Of a stretch of DNA of 64,000 nucleotides, positions 19,089 through 28,368 are shown in pieces; the first letter of the stretch is position 1; each line of letters opens with the position of its first letter. The stretch is from Bacillota bacterium. GTDB lineage: Bacteria > Bacillota > Clostridia > Acetivibrionales > JAEXSP01. The notes beneath the pieces were generated by a model. It searched no databases, had not been told where the DNA came from, and worked only from the letters and a program-made list of their open reading frames with translations. The DNA lies in NCBI GenBank assembly GCA_023453795.1, contig JAEXSP010000039.1:1-64000 (forward strand). The letters are read 5' to 3'. The position numbers were made by a program, and so were the translations under genes.

Positions 19089-19115
19089 TTAGCACTCAAT
19101 GGTGTCGAGTGCTAA
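19089..19115 (+). promoter_or_regulatory. CIRCE operator (HrcA binding site)
   Basis: TTAGCACTC (19089-19097), nine bases, GAGTGCTAA (19107-19115): a perfect match to the CIRCE inverted repeat. HrcA bound here blocks its own operon; heat shock releases it. Confidence 0.97.
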
Positions 19116-19129
19116 CAAAAGGGGTGCTG

Positions 19130-20191
19130 ATGATGTTTTTGGATGATAGAAAGATGAGGATTTTGCAGGCTATTATTGACGATTACATCGATACGGCAGA
19201 GCCGATAGGCTCAAGAACGATTGCCAGAAAGCATGAATTGGGACTGAGTTCCGCAACCATAAGGAATGAGATGGCTGATCTTGAAGAGATGGGCTTTCTT
19301 GCGCAGCCGCATACTTCAGCCGGAAGGATTCCATCGGACAAAGGGTATAGACTCTATGTCGATCACCTGATGAAACAAAAGGAACTTTCCGTAGATGAAA
19401 TAGACAATATAAAAAAATCGATGGAAATCAAAATAAATGAAATGAGTCAGCTTATCAGGCAGGCTTCTGCGGTTATGTCAAAAATTACGAGATATACATC
19501 CATAGCTATGACTCCCCAGATGAAAAAAAGTGCTATCAAGGCTGTTCAGGTCGTTCCGATCGAACAAGGCAAAGCGCTGATAATTGTTATAACGAACACA
19601 GGGGTTATAAGAAACAGCATGGTTAGGATAACGGAAACGATACCGCCAGACCTTCTGATCAAAGTATCTAACGTATTGAACAATAAATTGAGCGGACTTA
19701 CAATTGAACAAATAAATCTAAAGCTTATTCAGGAGATGGAAAAAGAAATAGGGGTTGCGGGTGAACACCTGCTTCCTATACTAAATACCGTAGCGGAATG
19801 CATTAACCAGATCGATGATTATGAAGTCTATCTCGATGGCACCACAAATATATTCAATTACCCTGAATTCCGGGATATTCAAAAAGCCAAAGAATTCCTA
19901 GATATCCTGGATGAGAAGGACACTCTTTGCAAGCTGTTAAGTAATCTGGATGAAAACATACGCGATGTTAACATTCAAATCGGAAGCGAGAATGAATTGA
20001 AAGAAATAAGGGATTGCAGCCTTATTACGACTACTTACAGTATCGGGGAAACAATTATAGGTTCTATAGGTATTATTGGACCGACAAGGATGGAATATCC
20101 AAGGGTAGTTGCATCCCTAAGACATATGAAGGAAATGATCAATATGGAAATTTTGAAGCTTTTGGGTGAAAATCCCGACAGAAGCGGGTAA
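19130..20191 (+). CDS. hrcA: Heat-inducible transcription repressor HrcA
   Basis: DNA-binding repressor of class I heat-shock genes. The N-terminal winged helix (SRTIARKHELGLSSATIRNE) and the following AQPHTSAGRIPSDKGYRLYVD block are diagnostic. A GAF-like domain with dimerisation insert follows, for about 353 residues in all. The ATG at 19130 (or the next codon, 19133) follows AAAGGGG. A GTG at 19109 in frame lies inside the CIRCE operator and is not credible. It heads hrcA-grpE-dnaK and represses itself through CIRCE. Confidence 0.96.
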   Translation: MMFLDDRKMRILQAIIDDYIDTAEPIGSRTIARKHELGLSSATIRNEMADLEEMGFLAQPHTSAGRIPSDKGYRLYVDHLMKQKELSVDEIDNIKKSMEIKINEMSQLIRQASAVMSKITRYTSIAMTPQMKKSAIKAVQVVPIEQGKALIIVITNTGVIRNSMVRITETIPPDLLIKVSNVLNNKLSGLTIEQINLKLIQEMEKEIGVAGEHLLPILNTVAECINQIDDYEVYLDGTTNIFNYPEFRDIQKAKEFLDILDEKDTLCKLLSNLDENIRDVNIQIGSENELKEIRDCSLITTTYSIGETIIGSIGIIGPTRMEYPRVVASLRHMKEMINMEILKLLGENPDRSG

Positions 20192-20205
20192 CCTTTTAGC
20201 TATAA

Positions 20206-20269
20206 CAATTAATAATTATTAGGAAGAAAGCCTTTTATTTGTTCATTATTCATTATCAATTATCAATTG
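20206..20269. repeat. Small AT-rich inverted-repeat element between hrcA and grpE
   Basis: CAATTAATAATTATT at 20206-20220 mirrors, imperfectly, TTCATTATCAATTATCAATTG at 20249-20269. The TATCAATTATCAA(C)TG sequence recurs in other spacers of this window (28158-28346, 29745-29775), suggesting a dispersed family of non-coding repeats. Confidence 0.45.
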
Positions 20270-20290
20270 GGGAGGGTGTAAGTAACAGAG

Positions 20291-20851
20291 ATGAAGAAGG
20301 ATAAAAAAGACACTGAAGATATTAAAGATGTAGATGTCGATCAATCAGAAAATTCAAATGAAAAGCAGGTAAACGCCTTAATGCAGGAAATGGAAGATGT
20401 CAAGAACAGCCTTGATGTGAAGTCGAAACAGTGTGACGAATATCTTGAAAAGCTTCAGAGAATGGCAGCAGAGTTTGACAACTATAAGAAAAGGACTTTA
20501 AGGGAAAAGGAAGCCTTGTATGATGAGGCTGTGGCTGATGCTGTATCCGCTTTTCTTCCCGTTATAGATAATCTAGAAAGAGCATTAAAGGCAAGTGAGA
20601 AGGGGGATGATACTCAAAAGCTCAAAGACGGAATAGAGCTTGTATTTAAGCAAGTCAAGGATGTTATGAAAAATCTTGGTGTAGAAGAAATCAAGTCCGT
20701 AGGCGATAAATTCAATCCGGAAATACATAACGCAGTAATGCATATTGAAGATGAGTCTTACGGGGAAAGTTCAGTCATTGAAGAATTCCAAAAAGGCTAC
20801 ATCATCAAAGAAAAAGTAATAAGACACAGTATGGTTAAGGTCGCAAATTAA
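20291..20851 (+). CDS. grpE: Nucleotide exchange factor GrpE
   Basis: Co-chaperone that releases ADP from DnaK. A charged N-terminus and a long coiled coil (about residues 30-95, ending in EFDNYKKRTLREKE) precede the C-terminal beta domain with GVEEIKSVGDKFNPEIHNAV, the strongest family signature. The protein has 186 residues. GGAGGG lies 14 bases before the ATG, a long spacing. It is in the hrcA operon upstream of dnaK. Confidence 0.96.
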   Translation: MKKDKKDTEDIKDVDVDQSENSNEKQVNALMQEMEDVKNSLDVKSKQCDEYLEKLQRMAAEFDNYKKRTLREKEALYDEAVADAVSAFLPVIDNLERALKASEKGDDTQKLKDGIELVFKQVKDVMKNLGVEEIKSVGDKFNPEIHNAVMHIEDESYGESSVIEEFQKGYIIKEKVIRHSMVKVAN

Positions 20852-20918
20852 CCTGGCGGGGGTAAGGGATCACCATAACCTTCACCTAAGGTGAAATATA
20901 TAATGGAGGTAAAATATT

Positions 20919-22784
20919 ATGGCAAAAGTAATAGGTATAGATTTGGGAACAACAAATTCATGCGTAGCAGTTATGGAAGGCGGCGAGCCTGTGGTTATAG
21001 CCAATCCTGAAGGTAATCGTACAACTCCTTCGGTTGTGGCTTTTTCAAAAACAGGAGAGAGACTTGTAGGGCAGGTTGCTAAAAGACAGTCAATTACCAA
21101 TCCTGAAAGAACCGTAATATCTATCAAAAGAGATATGGGTACCGATAGAAAGGTTAAGATTGATGATAAACAGTATACTCCTCAGGAAGTGTCTGCTATG
21201 GTTCTGCAAAAACTGAAGGCTGATGCAGAAGCTTATTTGGGCGAAACGATTTCACAGGCAGTTATTACTGTTCCGGCATATTTTAGCGACGCTCAGAGGC
21301 AAGCTACAAAAGATGCAGGAAAAATAGCGGGTCTCGAAGTTTTAAGAATTATAAACGAACCTACGGCAGCAGCTTTGGCATATGGACTTGACAAGGAACA
21401 TGACCAGAAGATTATGGTATACGACCTCGGCGGAGGAACCTTCGACGTATCGATCCTCGAGATTGGCGACGGCGTTTTCGAGGTGCTTGCAACAAACGGT
21501 AACAACAAGCTTGGAGGAGATGACTTCGACCAAAGAGTAATGGATTACCTTGTTGATACCTTTAAAAAGGAAAATGGTATTGACCTTAAGAATGACAAGA
21601 TGGCTATGCAAAGACTTAAGGAAAGCGCAGAAAAAGCAAAAATCGAGCTTTCCGGCGTAAGCAGCTCAAATATAAATCTGCCGTTTATAACTGCGGATGC
21701 TTCAGGACCAAAGCACCTTGACCTTACATTGACAAGAGCAAAATTCGATGAATTGACTGCAGACCTTGTAGAAAAGACAATGGGGCCTACAAGACAGGCT
21801 ATGCAGGATGCGGGTCTTACTCCTGATAAAATCGACAAGATACTTATGGTAGGCGGTTCGACAAGAATACCTGCTGTTCAGGAGGCAGTCAAGAAATACC
21901 TTGGAAAAGAACCGTTCAAGGGAATCAATCCTGATGAATGTGTTGCTGTCGGTGCAGCTATTCAGGCCGGAGTATTAACTGGAGAAGTAAAAGATCTCCT
22001 TCTTCTTGACGTAACACCTTTGTCCCTTGGTATCGAGACTTTAGGCGGAGTGTTCACAAAGCTTATTGACAGAAACACTACTATTCCATCAAAGAAAAGT
22101 CAGGTTTTCTCAACTGCTGCTGACGGACAGACAAGTGTTGAAATCCATGTCCTTCAGGGTGAAAGAGAAATGGCCCAGTATAACAAGACATTAGGAAGAT
22201 TCCAGCTGACAGGTATTCCTCCGGCACCAAGAGGGGTTCCTCAAATAGAAGTTACCTTTGACATTGATGCCAACGGTATTGTACATGTATCGGCTAAGGA
22301 TCTCGGAACCGGCAATGAGCAGAAGGTTACAATTACAGCATCAACGAACCTCAGCGATTCCGATATTGATAAGGCAGTTAAAGAAGCTGAAAAGTTTGCG
22401 GCTGAAGATAAAAAGAAAAAAGAAGAAATAGAAATAAGAAACAACGCAGACTCATTGGTATATCAATCTGAAAAGACGCTTAAGGATCTTGGCGACAAGC
22501 TTGGTGCGGATGACAAATCAAAGATTGAAACAGAAATCAACAAGGTCAAGGAAACCTTAAAAGGTACTGACCTGGATGCTATAAAAAATGCTACCGAAGA
22601 ATTGCAAAAAGCCTTCTATGATATATCTGCAAAGATCTATCAGCAGAATCCCGGAGCGCAGGGTGCAGAAGGATTTAACCCGGGAGCAGCAGGGCCGAAT
22701 CCGGGAGCTGACGCCGGAAATGCTCAGGGACAGGATAATGTTTATGATGCAGATTATAAAGTAGTGGACGATGATAAAAAATAA
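20919..22784 (+). CDS. dnaK: Molecular chaperone DnaK (Hsp70)
   Basis: ATP-dependent chaperone of 621 residues. The nucleotide-binding domain starts GIDLGTTNSCVAV and contains YDLGGGTFDVSIL and the adenosine motif GGSTRIPAVQ. The substrate-binding domain and helical lid follow, with a Gly/Ala/Pro-rich tail (about 590-608) and the usual acidic end. AATGGAGG precedes the ATG. Third gene of the CIRCE operon; a terminator follows, so dnaJ is transcribed separately. Confidence 0.98.
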   Translation: MAKVIGIDLGTTNSCVAVMEGGEPVVIANPEGNRTTPSVVAFSKTGERLVGQVAKRQSITNPERTVISIKRDMGTDRKVKIDDKQYTPQEVSAMVLQKLKADAEAYLGETISQAVITVPAYFSDAQRQATKDAGKIAGLEVLRIINEPTAAALAYGLDKEHDQKIMVYDLGGGTFDVSILEIGDGVFEVLATNGNNKLGGDDFDQRVMDYLVDTFKKENGIDLKNDKMAMQRLKESAEKAKIELSGVSSSNINLPFITADASGPKHLDLTLTRAKFDELTADLVEKTMGPTRQAMQDAGLTPDKIDKILMVGGSTRIPAVQEAVKKYLGKEPFKGINPDECVAVGAAIQAGVLTGEVKDLLLLDVTPLSLGIETLGGVFTKLIDRNTTIPSKKSQVFSTAADGQTSVEIHVLQGEREMAQYNKTLGRFQLTGIPPAPRGVPQIEVTFDIDANGIVHVSAKDLGTGNEQKVTITASTNLSDSDIDKAVKEAEKFAAEDKKKKEEIEIRNNADSLVYQSEKTLKDLGDKLGADDKSKIETEINKVKETLKGTDLDAIKNATEELQKAFYDISAKIYQQNPGAQGAEGFNPGAAGPNPGADAGNAQGQDNVYDADYKVVDDDKK

Positions 22785-22799
22785 GTAATGAAGGTCTTG

Positions 22800-22836
22800 A
22801 AGGCCAAAGTCATTAATATGGCTTTGGCCTTTTATT
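22800..22836 (+). terminator. Rho-independent terminator after dnaK
   Basis: AAGGCCAAAG (22800-22809) pairs perfectly with CTTTGGCCTT (22822-22831), followed by TTTTATT. Confidence 0.88.
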
Positions 22837-22905
22837 AAGGAAACTTGCTTAAGGCAAGTGTTAAGCCTTCATTTGTATTTTTCACTATAAAATTACTCAT
22901 GCATA

Positions 22906-22914
22906 TGCTATAAT
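22906..22914 (+). promoter_or_regulatory. Extended -10 promoter upstream of dnaJ
   Basis: TGCTATAAT at 22906-22914, an extended -10 element without a good -35. It lies after the dnaK terminator, 112 bases before dnaJ. No CIRCE element is present here. Confidence 0.55.
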
Positions 22915-23025
22915 GAGCAAGGTCACAAAAACTTCATTACTTGATGTGACAATAAGCAAATTTCATACTTGGCTTCATAATAGCCAGGTATATAATATGC
23001 AGGTAGTTTAGAACGGAGTGAGCAA

Positions 23026-24171
23026 ATGGCTGATAAAAGAGATTATTATGAAGTGCTTGAAGTAGACAAGGGCGCAACAGATGCAGATATAAAAAAAGCA
23101 TACAGGAAGCTTGCAAAACAGTACCATCCTGATGTCAATCCGGGAGATAAGTCCGCTGAAGCCAAATTTAAAGAGATTAATGAGGCTTATGAAGTACTGA
23201 GCGATCAACAAAAAAGAGCAAGATACGACCAGTTCGGACATGCGGGCACTGACCCCAATTTTGGCGGGGCAGGTGGATTTGGCGGCGGTTTCGGAGACTT
23301 TGATTTCGGCGGCATCGGTGATATATTTGAGACTTTTTTTGGCGGCGGGTTTGGAAGAAGCACCAAGAACAAAAATGGGCCCCATAAGGGTGCAGATCTG
23401 AAATATTCCACTGAGATAGCTTTTGACGAGGCTGCTTTCGGTGTTGAAAAGGAATTATCGATAAACCGCTCGGAGAATTGTGCTACCTGCGGAGGAACGG
23501 GCGCTAAGCCCGGCACTTCACCTACAACCTGCAAGCACTGTAACGGGACAGGACAGGTGCAATACAAACAAAGCACACCTTTCGGACAGTTTGTGAATGT
23601 CAAGGCCTGTGATGTTTGCCGGGGAGAGGGAAAGATAATACTGGACCCTTGTCAGTCGTGCAACGGAAAGGGCAAATTGAGAAAGAACCTCAAAATTAAA
23701 GTTAACATTCCTGCGGGTATTGACGATGGACAAACAATATCATTGAGGGGAGAGGGCGAACCCGGATCCAAGGGCGGCCCGGCAGGAGATCTATATATAA
23801 CTGTGAGAGTCAAGCCTCATGCTATTTTCCAAAGGCAGGGCAATGACGTAATCTGTGACATTCCGATTACGTTTGTTCAGGCAGCATTAGGGGCTGAGCT
23901 CGAAGTTCCGACTCTCGACGGCAAGGTAAAATATCAAATACCGGAGGGTACTCAGACAGGTTCTGTTTTCAGGCTGAGAAGCAAAGGTATTCCGTTCCTG
24001 AGGGGAAACGGAAGAGGCGATCAGTATGTCAAAGTCAACATTGATGTGCCTAAAAAGCTGAATGAAAAGCAGAAGTCAATACTCCGTGAATTCGCTAATA
24101 ATGGCGGAGATGAGATTCATGAACAAAGGAAAAGCTTCTTTGACAAGATGAAAGATGCGTTAGGAATGTAG
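23026..24171 (+). CDS. dnaJ: Chaperone DnaJ (Hsp40)
   Basis: Type I DnaJ. The N-terminal J domain carries HPD near residue 33, which stimulates DnaK ATPase. A Gly/Phe-rich region (about 77-115) follows, then a zinc domain with four CxxCxGxG-type motifs between about residues 150 and 215, then the substrate-binding C-terminal domains. The length of 381 residues is normal. It is separated from dnaK by a terminator and has its own extended -10 promoter. Confidence 0.97.
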   Translation: MADKRDYYEVLEVDKGATDADIKKAYRKLAKQYHPDVNPGDKSAEAKFKEINEAYEVLSDQQKRARYDQFGHAGTDPNFGGAGGFGGGFGDFDFGGIGDIFETFFGGGFGRSTKNKNGPHKGADLKYSTEIAFDEAAFGVEKELSINRSENCATCGGTGAKPGTSPTTCKHCNGTGQVQYKQSTPFGQFVNVKACDVCRGEGKIILDPCQSCNGKGKLRKNLKIKVNIPAGIDDGQTISLRGEGEPGSKGGPAGDLYITVRVKPHAIFQRQGNDVICDIPITFVQAALGAELEVPTLDGKVKYQIPEGTQTGSVFRLRSKGIPFLRGNGRGDQYVKVNIDVPKKLNEKQKSILREFANNGGDEIHEQRKSFFDKMKDALGM

Positions 24172-24299
24172 CTTTTTTAAGAGTAAATGAGAGATTATAA
24201 TTGACAATGAAATCAGTCCGCATTAAGCGGATAGTAAAGTTCAGGGGTTTATAACTCGTCACATAACCTATCGCCCCTGACCCAATAACGGAGGATAAA

Positions 24300-25244
24300 A
24301 TGAAGTGGATAGAGCTTAGGATAAAGACAACCGAAGAGGCAAGCGATGCAATTTCCGAGATGCTTACATCAATAGGCTCAGGCGGAGTCGCAATAGAGGA
24401 TCCCAATGATATAAGAAGAGAAATTTCAAAGCCTAATACATTGGACTATGTTGATGACGAATTTGTTCAGTCTCTCGGTGAGGATGTAATAATAAAAGCA
24501 TATTTCCAGGGAGATACAAACATAAATGAGCTTCAAAGCATTATAAAGGAGAAAATCAGCTATATATCCAATTTTTTAAGTACAGGTGAAGGCTATATCG
24601 GTTATTCCGAAATAGATGAAGAGGATTGGGCTACAGCTTGGAAAAAATACTACAAGCCCCTCAAGATATCAAACAAGGTAGTTGTAAAGCCGACATGGGA
24701 AGCATATGAAGCGAAGACGGATGAAATGGTGATTGAGCTTGATCCGGGCATGGCGTTCGGAACGGGTACGCATGAAACGACGAGAATGTGTGCAATGCTT
24801 CTTGAAAAATATTTGAAAGCCGGAGACAGCCTCCTTGATCTAGGCTGCGGAACAGGAATATTATCAATAATCGGCGTTAAACTCGGAGCTAAGAATGCTA
24901 AAGCGGTAGACATAGACGAAGTAGCTGTCAAAGTTGCGAAGGAAAATTGCAGACTGAATTATGTTGATCAGGACATTGAGGTTTGTAAGGGCATTTTAAG
25001 CGACGTAAAGCCTGAAAAAAATGACATTGTTATAGCTAATATAATTGCCAGCGTCATAATTGACATTTCCCAATCCATACCTTATCATGTAAAGGCGGAC
25101 GGTTATTTTATCACTTCAGGCATAATTAAGGAAAGAAAAGACGAAGTGCTGGAAGCCTATCTTAAAAACGGTTTTACCTGCGAAGAAGTTATTGAAATGG
25201 GTGAATGGGTGGCGATTGCATTTAAATGCCAAGGTTCTTTATAG
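24300..25244 (+). CDS. prmA: Ribosomal protein L11 methyltransferase
   Basis: SAM-dependent methyltransferase that trimethylates ribosomal protein L11. The N-terminal half is the L11-recognition domain; the class I methyltransferase fold opens with LLDLGCGTGILSI near residue 180, preceded by the family motif PGMAFGTGTHETT. The length of 314 residues is normal. CGGAGG precedes the ATG. Its end overlaps the start of rsmE by 19 bases, indicating translational coupling; dnaJ-prmA-rsmE order is common in Firmicutes. Confidence 0.95.
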   Translation: MKWIELRIKTTEEASDAISEMLTSIGSGGVAIEDPNDIRREISKPNTLDYVDDEFVQSLGEDVIIKAYFQGDTNINELQSIIKEKISYISNFLSTGEGYIGYSEIDEEDWATAWKKYYKPLKISNKVVVKPTWEAYEAKTDEMVIELDPGMAFGTGTHETTRMCAMLLEKYLKAGDSLLDLGCGTGILSIIGVKLGAKNAKAVDIDEVAVKVAKENCRLNYVDQDIEVCKGILSDVKPEKNDIVIANIIASVIIDISQSIPYHVKADGYFITSGIIKERKDEVLEAYLKNGFTCEEVIEMGEWVAIAFKCQGSL

Positions 25245-25972
25245 ACGAATCAAATATTTTAGGTGATGAAAACCTAATTAAAATTATAGGAGAAGACGTA
25301 AACCATATTAAAAACGTTTTGCGTCTTCGGATTGGTGACATGATTGTCTTATGCGACGGAAAGGGTACAGACTATTCAGTTCGCATAAATAATTATGAAA
25401 AGGACAGCGTTACTGCCATAATAGAGGAGCAAAAAAAGTGCAGTACAGAGGCTTCTCTGGAGGTAACGCTTTTTCAAGGATTGCCTAAATCGGATAAGAT
25501 GGATTTTATTATACAGAAGAGTGTTGAACTCGGAATTCGAAGGCTTGTACCTGTCATAAATGAAAGAACAGTTGTCAGACTTGACGATAAAAAGGATATC
25601 CAAAAGAAAACAGCCAGATGGAACAGGATTTCTCTTGAAGCTGCGAAGCAATGCAATAGGGGAATTATTCCTGAGGTAACTGCTCCAATAAGCTTTAACG
25701 AAGCTGTAGAACTTGGGAAACATATGGAATTGGCAATTATTCCTTATGAGAATGAATTGGATAAAAAGCTTAGAAGTTATATGAAAAGGGGTATTAAGAA
25801 TGCATGCCTCTTTATCGGGCCGGAAGGCGGATTTACTGAAGAAGAGGTTAAAAAAGCCGAGCATAACGGAATTAAATCGGTAACTTTGGGCCCAAGGATA
25901 TTACGGACTGAAACAGCCGGGATTGCTGCTTTGTCTATAATTATGTATGAATTGGGAGATATCGGAGGATGA
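25226..25972 (+). CDS. rsmE: 16S rRNA m3U1498 methyltransferase
   Basis: SPOUT-class methyltransferase of 248 residues that methylates U1498 of 16S rRNA. The N-terminal PUA-like part (HIKNVLRLRIGD) is followed by the knotted SAM-binding region with IGPEGGFTEEE and LGPRILRTETA. It overlaps the end of prmA by 19 bases in another frame. Confidence 0.93.
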   Translation: MPRFFIDESNILGDENLIKIIGEDVNHIKNVLRLRIGDMIVLCDGKGTDYSVRINNYEKDSVTAIIEEQKKCSTEASLEVTLFQGLPKSDKMDFIIQKSVELGIRRLVPVINERTVVRLDDKKDIQKKTARWNRISLEAAKQCNRGIIPEVTAPISFNEAVELGKHMELAIIPYENELDKKLRSYMKRGIKNACLFIGPEGGFTEEEVKKAEHNGIKSVTLGPRILRTETAGIAALSIIMYELGDIGG

Positions 25973-26072
25973 CGGATTTTATTTATAAATACTCATAAAT
26001 TAAAGAAAACGTGAGAAAATAAGAAAAAATATAAGGAATTTAAAAAAATAGCATTTATATTATTGGATTTTG

Positions 26073-26081
26073 TGTTATAAT
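26073..26081 (+). promoter_or_regulatory. Extended -10 promoter of the yicC-remA-gmk-rpoZ group
   Basis: TGTTATAAT at 26073-26081, about 57 bases before the yicC start; no convincing -35. Confidence 0.5.
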
Positions 26082-26137
26082 ACATACTGAATAATTTTCT
26101 TTACAGAATATTGAAGCGAATAAGGATGATATATTTT

Positions 26138-27016
26138 ATGCTGAAAAGTATGACAGGGTTTGGCAGGGGTCAATCTGCAGAAGACGGCAGGGAGTTTCTG
26201 GTAGAAATAAAAACAGTCAACCACAGGTACAGCGATGTTTTCATAAAACTCCCCAGGCAAATCAATTTTTTAGAGGATAAGGTCAGAGATTTAGTCTCAA
26301 AAAGCATATCAAGGGGTAAAATAGACGTATATATTACATATGATAATTATGGAGAAGACTCTAAGACAGTAGTATTTGATGAGTCCTTGGCAAAGGCTTA
26401 CGTTAATGCCGCAGCTTTGATGAGGGACAAATACAGTCTTAAGGATGATATTTCTGTTTCTTTGATTACAAGATTTCCCGATGTTCTTAGAATTGAAAAG
26501 CCTGAGGAAGATGCCGAAAAAATTTGGCAACTGCTTAAGGTGGCAGCGGAAAATGCTCTTGATTCCTTGATAAAGATGAGGGAAAATGAAGGGCAGGGAT
26601 TAAAAAATGTCCTTTTGGAGAGAGCAGACTTTATAGAATCCTTATTAAAAGACATTACATTAAGGGCTCCGGAAGTAGTCAAGGAATATAAGGTAAAGCT
26701 TGAGAATAGGATAAAAGAAATTCTTGAATCGAAAACTATTGATGAAAGCCGTCTTGCTACCGAAGTTGCAATCTTTGCAGACAGATGCAGCATTGATGAA
26801 GAGATTGTAAGACTGGGAAGCCATATAGGACAGTTGAGAGAAGCATTGAATCTGGAACAGCCGGTCGGAAGAAAGTTGGATTTCCTTGTACAGGAGATGA
26901 ACAGGGAGACTAATACCATTGGTTCAAAAGCTAACGACCTTGCGATAACAAAAAACGTTGTAGAGATTAAAAGCGAACTTGAAAAGATAAGAGAGCAGAT
27001 TCAGAATATTGAATAG
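26138..27016 (+). CDS. yicC: YicC-family endoribonuclease
   Basis: The opening MLKSMTGFGRG and the C-terminal DUF1732 block (GRKLDFLVQEMNRETNTIGSKAND) define the YicC family, endoribonucleases studied in E. coli and B. subtilis (YloC). The start at 26138 is preferred because AAGGATGA lies upstream at normal distance and the family begins at this methionine; the frame is open up to 26111. It leads a compact group with remA, gmk and rpoZ, the conserved Firmicutes order, with gaps of 11-15 bases. Confidence 0.92.
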   Translation: MLKSMTGFGRGQSAEDGREFLVEIKTVNHRYSDVFIKLPRQINFLEDKVRDLVSKSISRGKIDVYITYDNYGEDSKTVVFDESLAKAYVNAAALMRDKYSLKDDISVSLITRFPDVLRIEKPEEDAEKIWQLLKVAAENALDSLIKMRENEGQGLKNVLLERADFIESLLKDITLRAPEVVKEYKVKLENRIKEILESKTIDESRLATEVAIFADRCSIDEEIVRLGSHIGQLREALNLEQPVGRKLDFLVQEMNRETNTIGSKANDLAITKNVVEIKSELEKIREQIQNIE

Positions 27017-27027
27017 GAGGTAGATTA

Positions 27028-27306
27028 ATGAAATTAATTAATATCGGATTTGGGAATATAGTATCGGCTAACAGGCTTGTAGCAATTGTAAGCCCGGAAT
27101 CAGCTCCGATCAAAAGGATTATTCAGGAAGCCAGAGACAGGGGAATGTGCATTGATGCGACATATGGAAGAAGAACAAGAGCTGTTATTTTTACGGACAG
27201 TGATCATATCATTCTTTCGGCAGTTCAGCCTGAAACAGTGGCTCACAGATTAAATGCCAAAGATGTCGATGTTGAAGAAGAGGAAGACATTTCTGAAGAG
27301 GAATAG
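27028..27306 (+). CDS. remA: Extracellular matrix regulator RemA (DUF370)
   Basis: A 92-residue DNA-binding protein of the RemA family. In B. subtilis it activates biofilm-matrix and osmoprotection genes. Signature sequences are NIGFGNIVSANRLVAI and GRRTRAVIFTDSDHIILSA. The last fifteen residues are a very acidic extension (DVDVEEEEDISEEE). It sits in its normal place between yicC and gmk. Its presence is of interest given the surface-polysaccharide locus later in the window, but no direct link is visible. Confidence 0.93.
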   Translation: MKLINIGFGNIVSANRLVAIVSPESAPIKRIIQEARDRGMCIDATYGRRTRAVIFTDSDHIILSAVQPETVAHRLNAKDVDVEEEEDISEEE

Positions 27307-27321
27307 TCAGGAGGAGCTTAT

Positions 27322-27930
27322 ATGTTCCGTGAGGGATTAATGACTGTTATCTGCGGGCCTTCAGGAGTCGGCAAGGGAACTGTTCTTCAACGCTTGAAAG
27401 AGAATAATCCTAACATAAGATTTTCTGTTTCGGCAACTACAAGAAAGCCAAGAGAAGGAGAAATTGACGGACAAAACTATTTCTTTAAAACAGTTGATGA
27501 CTTCAAAGGGATGATTGAAAAAGGCGAGCTTGTAGAGTGGGTCGAATACTGCGGCAACTATTACGGAACCCCGGAAAAATATATAAAGGATTCGATGGCA
27601 CAAGGGTATGATGTTATCCTTGAAATAGAGGTTGAAGGCGCTGCCAGTATAAAAAGAAAATATCCTGAAAGTGTTTTGATTTTCATACTGCCTCCTTCTT
27701 TTAATGAACTGCACCGCAGAATAGAGGGCCGGGGCACCGAAAGCAGGGAAACGATAGGCAAACGGCTTGCGAGAGCTAAGGAAGAACTGAATTATATCAA
27801 TAATTACGACTATGCAGTTATAAATGATGAAATTGAAAAAGCTGCTGATAAAGTAAATAAGATTTTGGTGGCAGAAAAATTAAAAGTTAAAAGAAATACA
27901 GAAATATTAAAAAAAATTGGACTTGAATAG
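27322..27930 (+). CDS. gmk: Guanylate kinase
   Basis: Phosphorylates GMP to GDP with ATP. The P-loop GPSGVGKGTV is at residues 12-21 and the GMP-binding block SVSATTRKPREGE follows; the length of 202 residues is normal. AGGAG precedes the ATG. It lies between remA and rpoZ as in most Firmicutes. Confidence 0.97.
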   Translation: MFREGLMTVICGPSGVGKGTVLQRLKENNPNIRFSVSATTRKPREGEIDGQNYFFKTVDDFKGMIEKGELVEWVEYCGNYYGTPEKYIKDSMAQGYDVILEIEVEGAASIKRKYPESVLIFILPPSFNELHRRIEGRGTESRETIGKRLARAKEELNYINNYDYAVINDEIEKAADKVNKILVAEKLKVKRNTEILKKIGLE

Positions 27931-27944
27931 GAGAGTGTGTCCGG

Positions 27945-28154
27945 ATGATCGAACCAGCATTAAGTTCATTGTTGGAAAAGGTTGACAACAGCAGATATAC
28001 ATTGGTTGTTGCTACTGCAAAAAGAGCACGCCAGTTGGTTGACGGAGCTCATAAGCTTACCAAATGCAATTCTGATAAGCCTGTAACAGTAGCCATCAAT
28101 GAAGTCAACGAAAATAAGATTACTTATGTAAGGACAAAAAGCGGAATCAAGTAA
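27945..28154 (+). CDS. rpoZ: RNA polymerase omega subunit
   Basis: A 69-residue protein with the omega signature YTLVVATAKRARQLVDGA near residues 18-35. Omega binds the beta-prime subunit and helps RNA polymerase assembly. It follows gmk by 14 bases. The gene order gmk-rpoZ-coaBC is conserved; here a repeat element has been inserted before coaBC. Confidence 0.94.
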   Translation: MIEPALSSLLEKVDNSRYTLVVATAKRARQLVDGAHKLTKCNSDKPVTVAINEVNENKITYVRTKSGIK

Positions 28155-28157
28155 TTT

Positions 28158-28346
28158 AGTTGACAATTGACAGTTAAGAGGTTAGAAAACGACTGATTGG
28201 ACAAAGGTTGATTTGAAGTATAAAAATCTTCCGTTGTCCATTTCTTAGTAAATAGATAAATGCTTGTTTGGCATTTAAGGATTACAAGACTGAAATAAAT
28301 ACTTTTGAGATCTAACTGTCCTCTTTTCAACTTTCAACTGTTAACT
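28158..28346. repeat. MITE-like element between rpoZ and coaBC
   Basis: The left end AGTTGACAATTGACAGTTAA (from 28158) and the right end TTTCAACTGTTAACT (to 28346) are imperfect inverted repeats about 28-35 bases long. Inner sequences GGACAA (28199) and TTGTCC (28234) are also inverted. The 189-base element has no coding capacity and lies exactly between two genes that are normally nearly adjacent. Confidence 0.55.
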
Positions 28347-28368
28347 GATGAAAGGGTGGTGATTAGAA

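Noticed and set aside
22837..23025. CIRCE operator before dnaJ
   Set aside because: No TTAGCACTC-N9-GAGTGCTAA sequence there; only one CIRCE, at hrcA.
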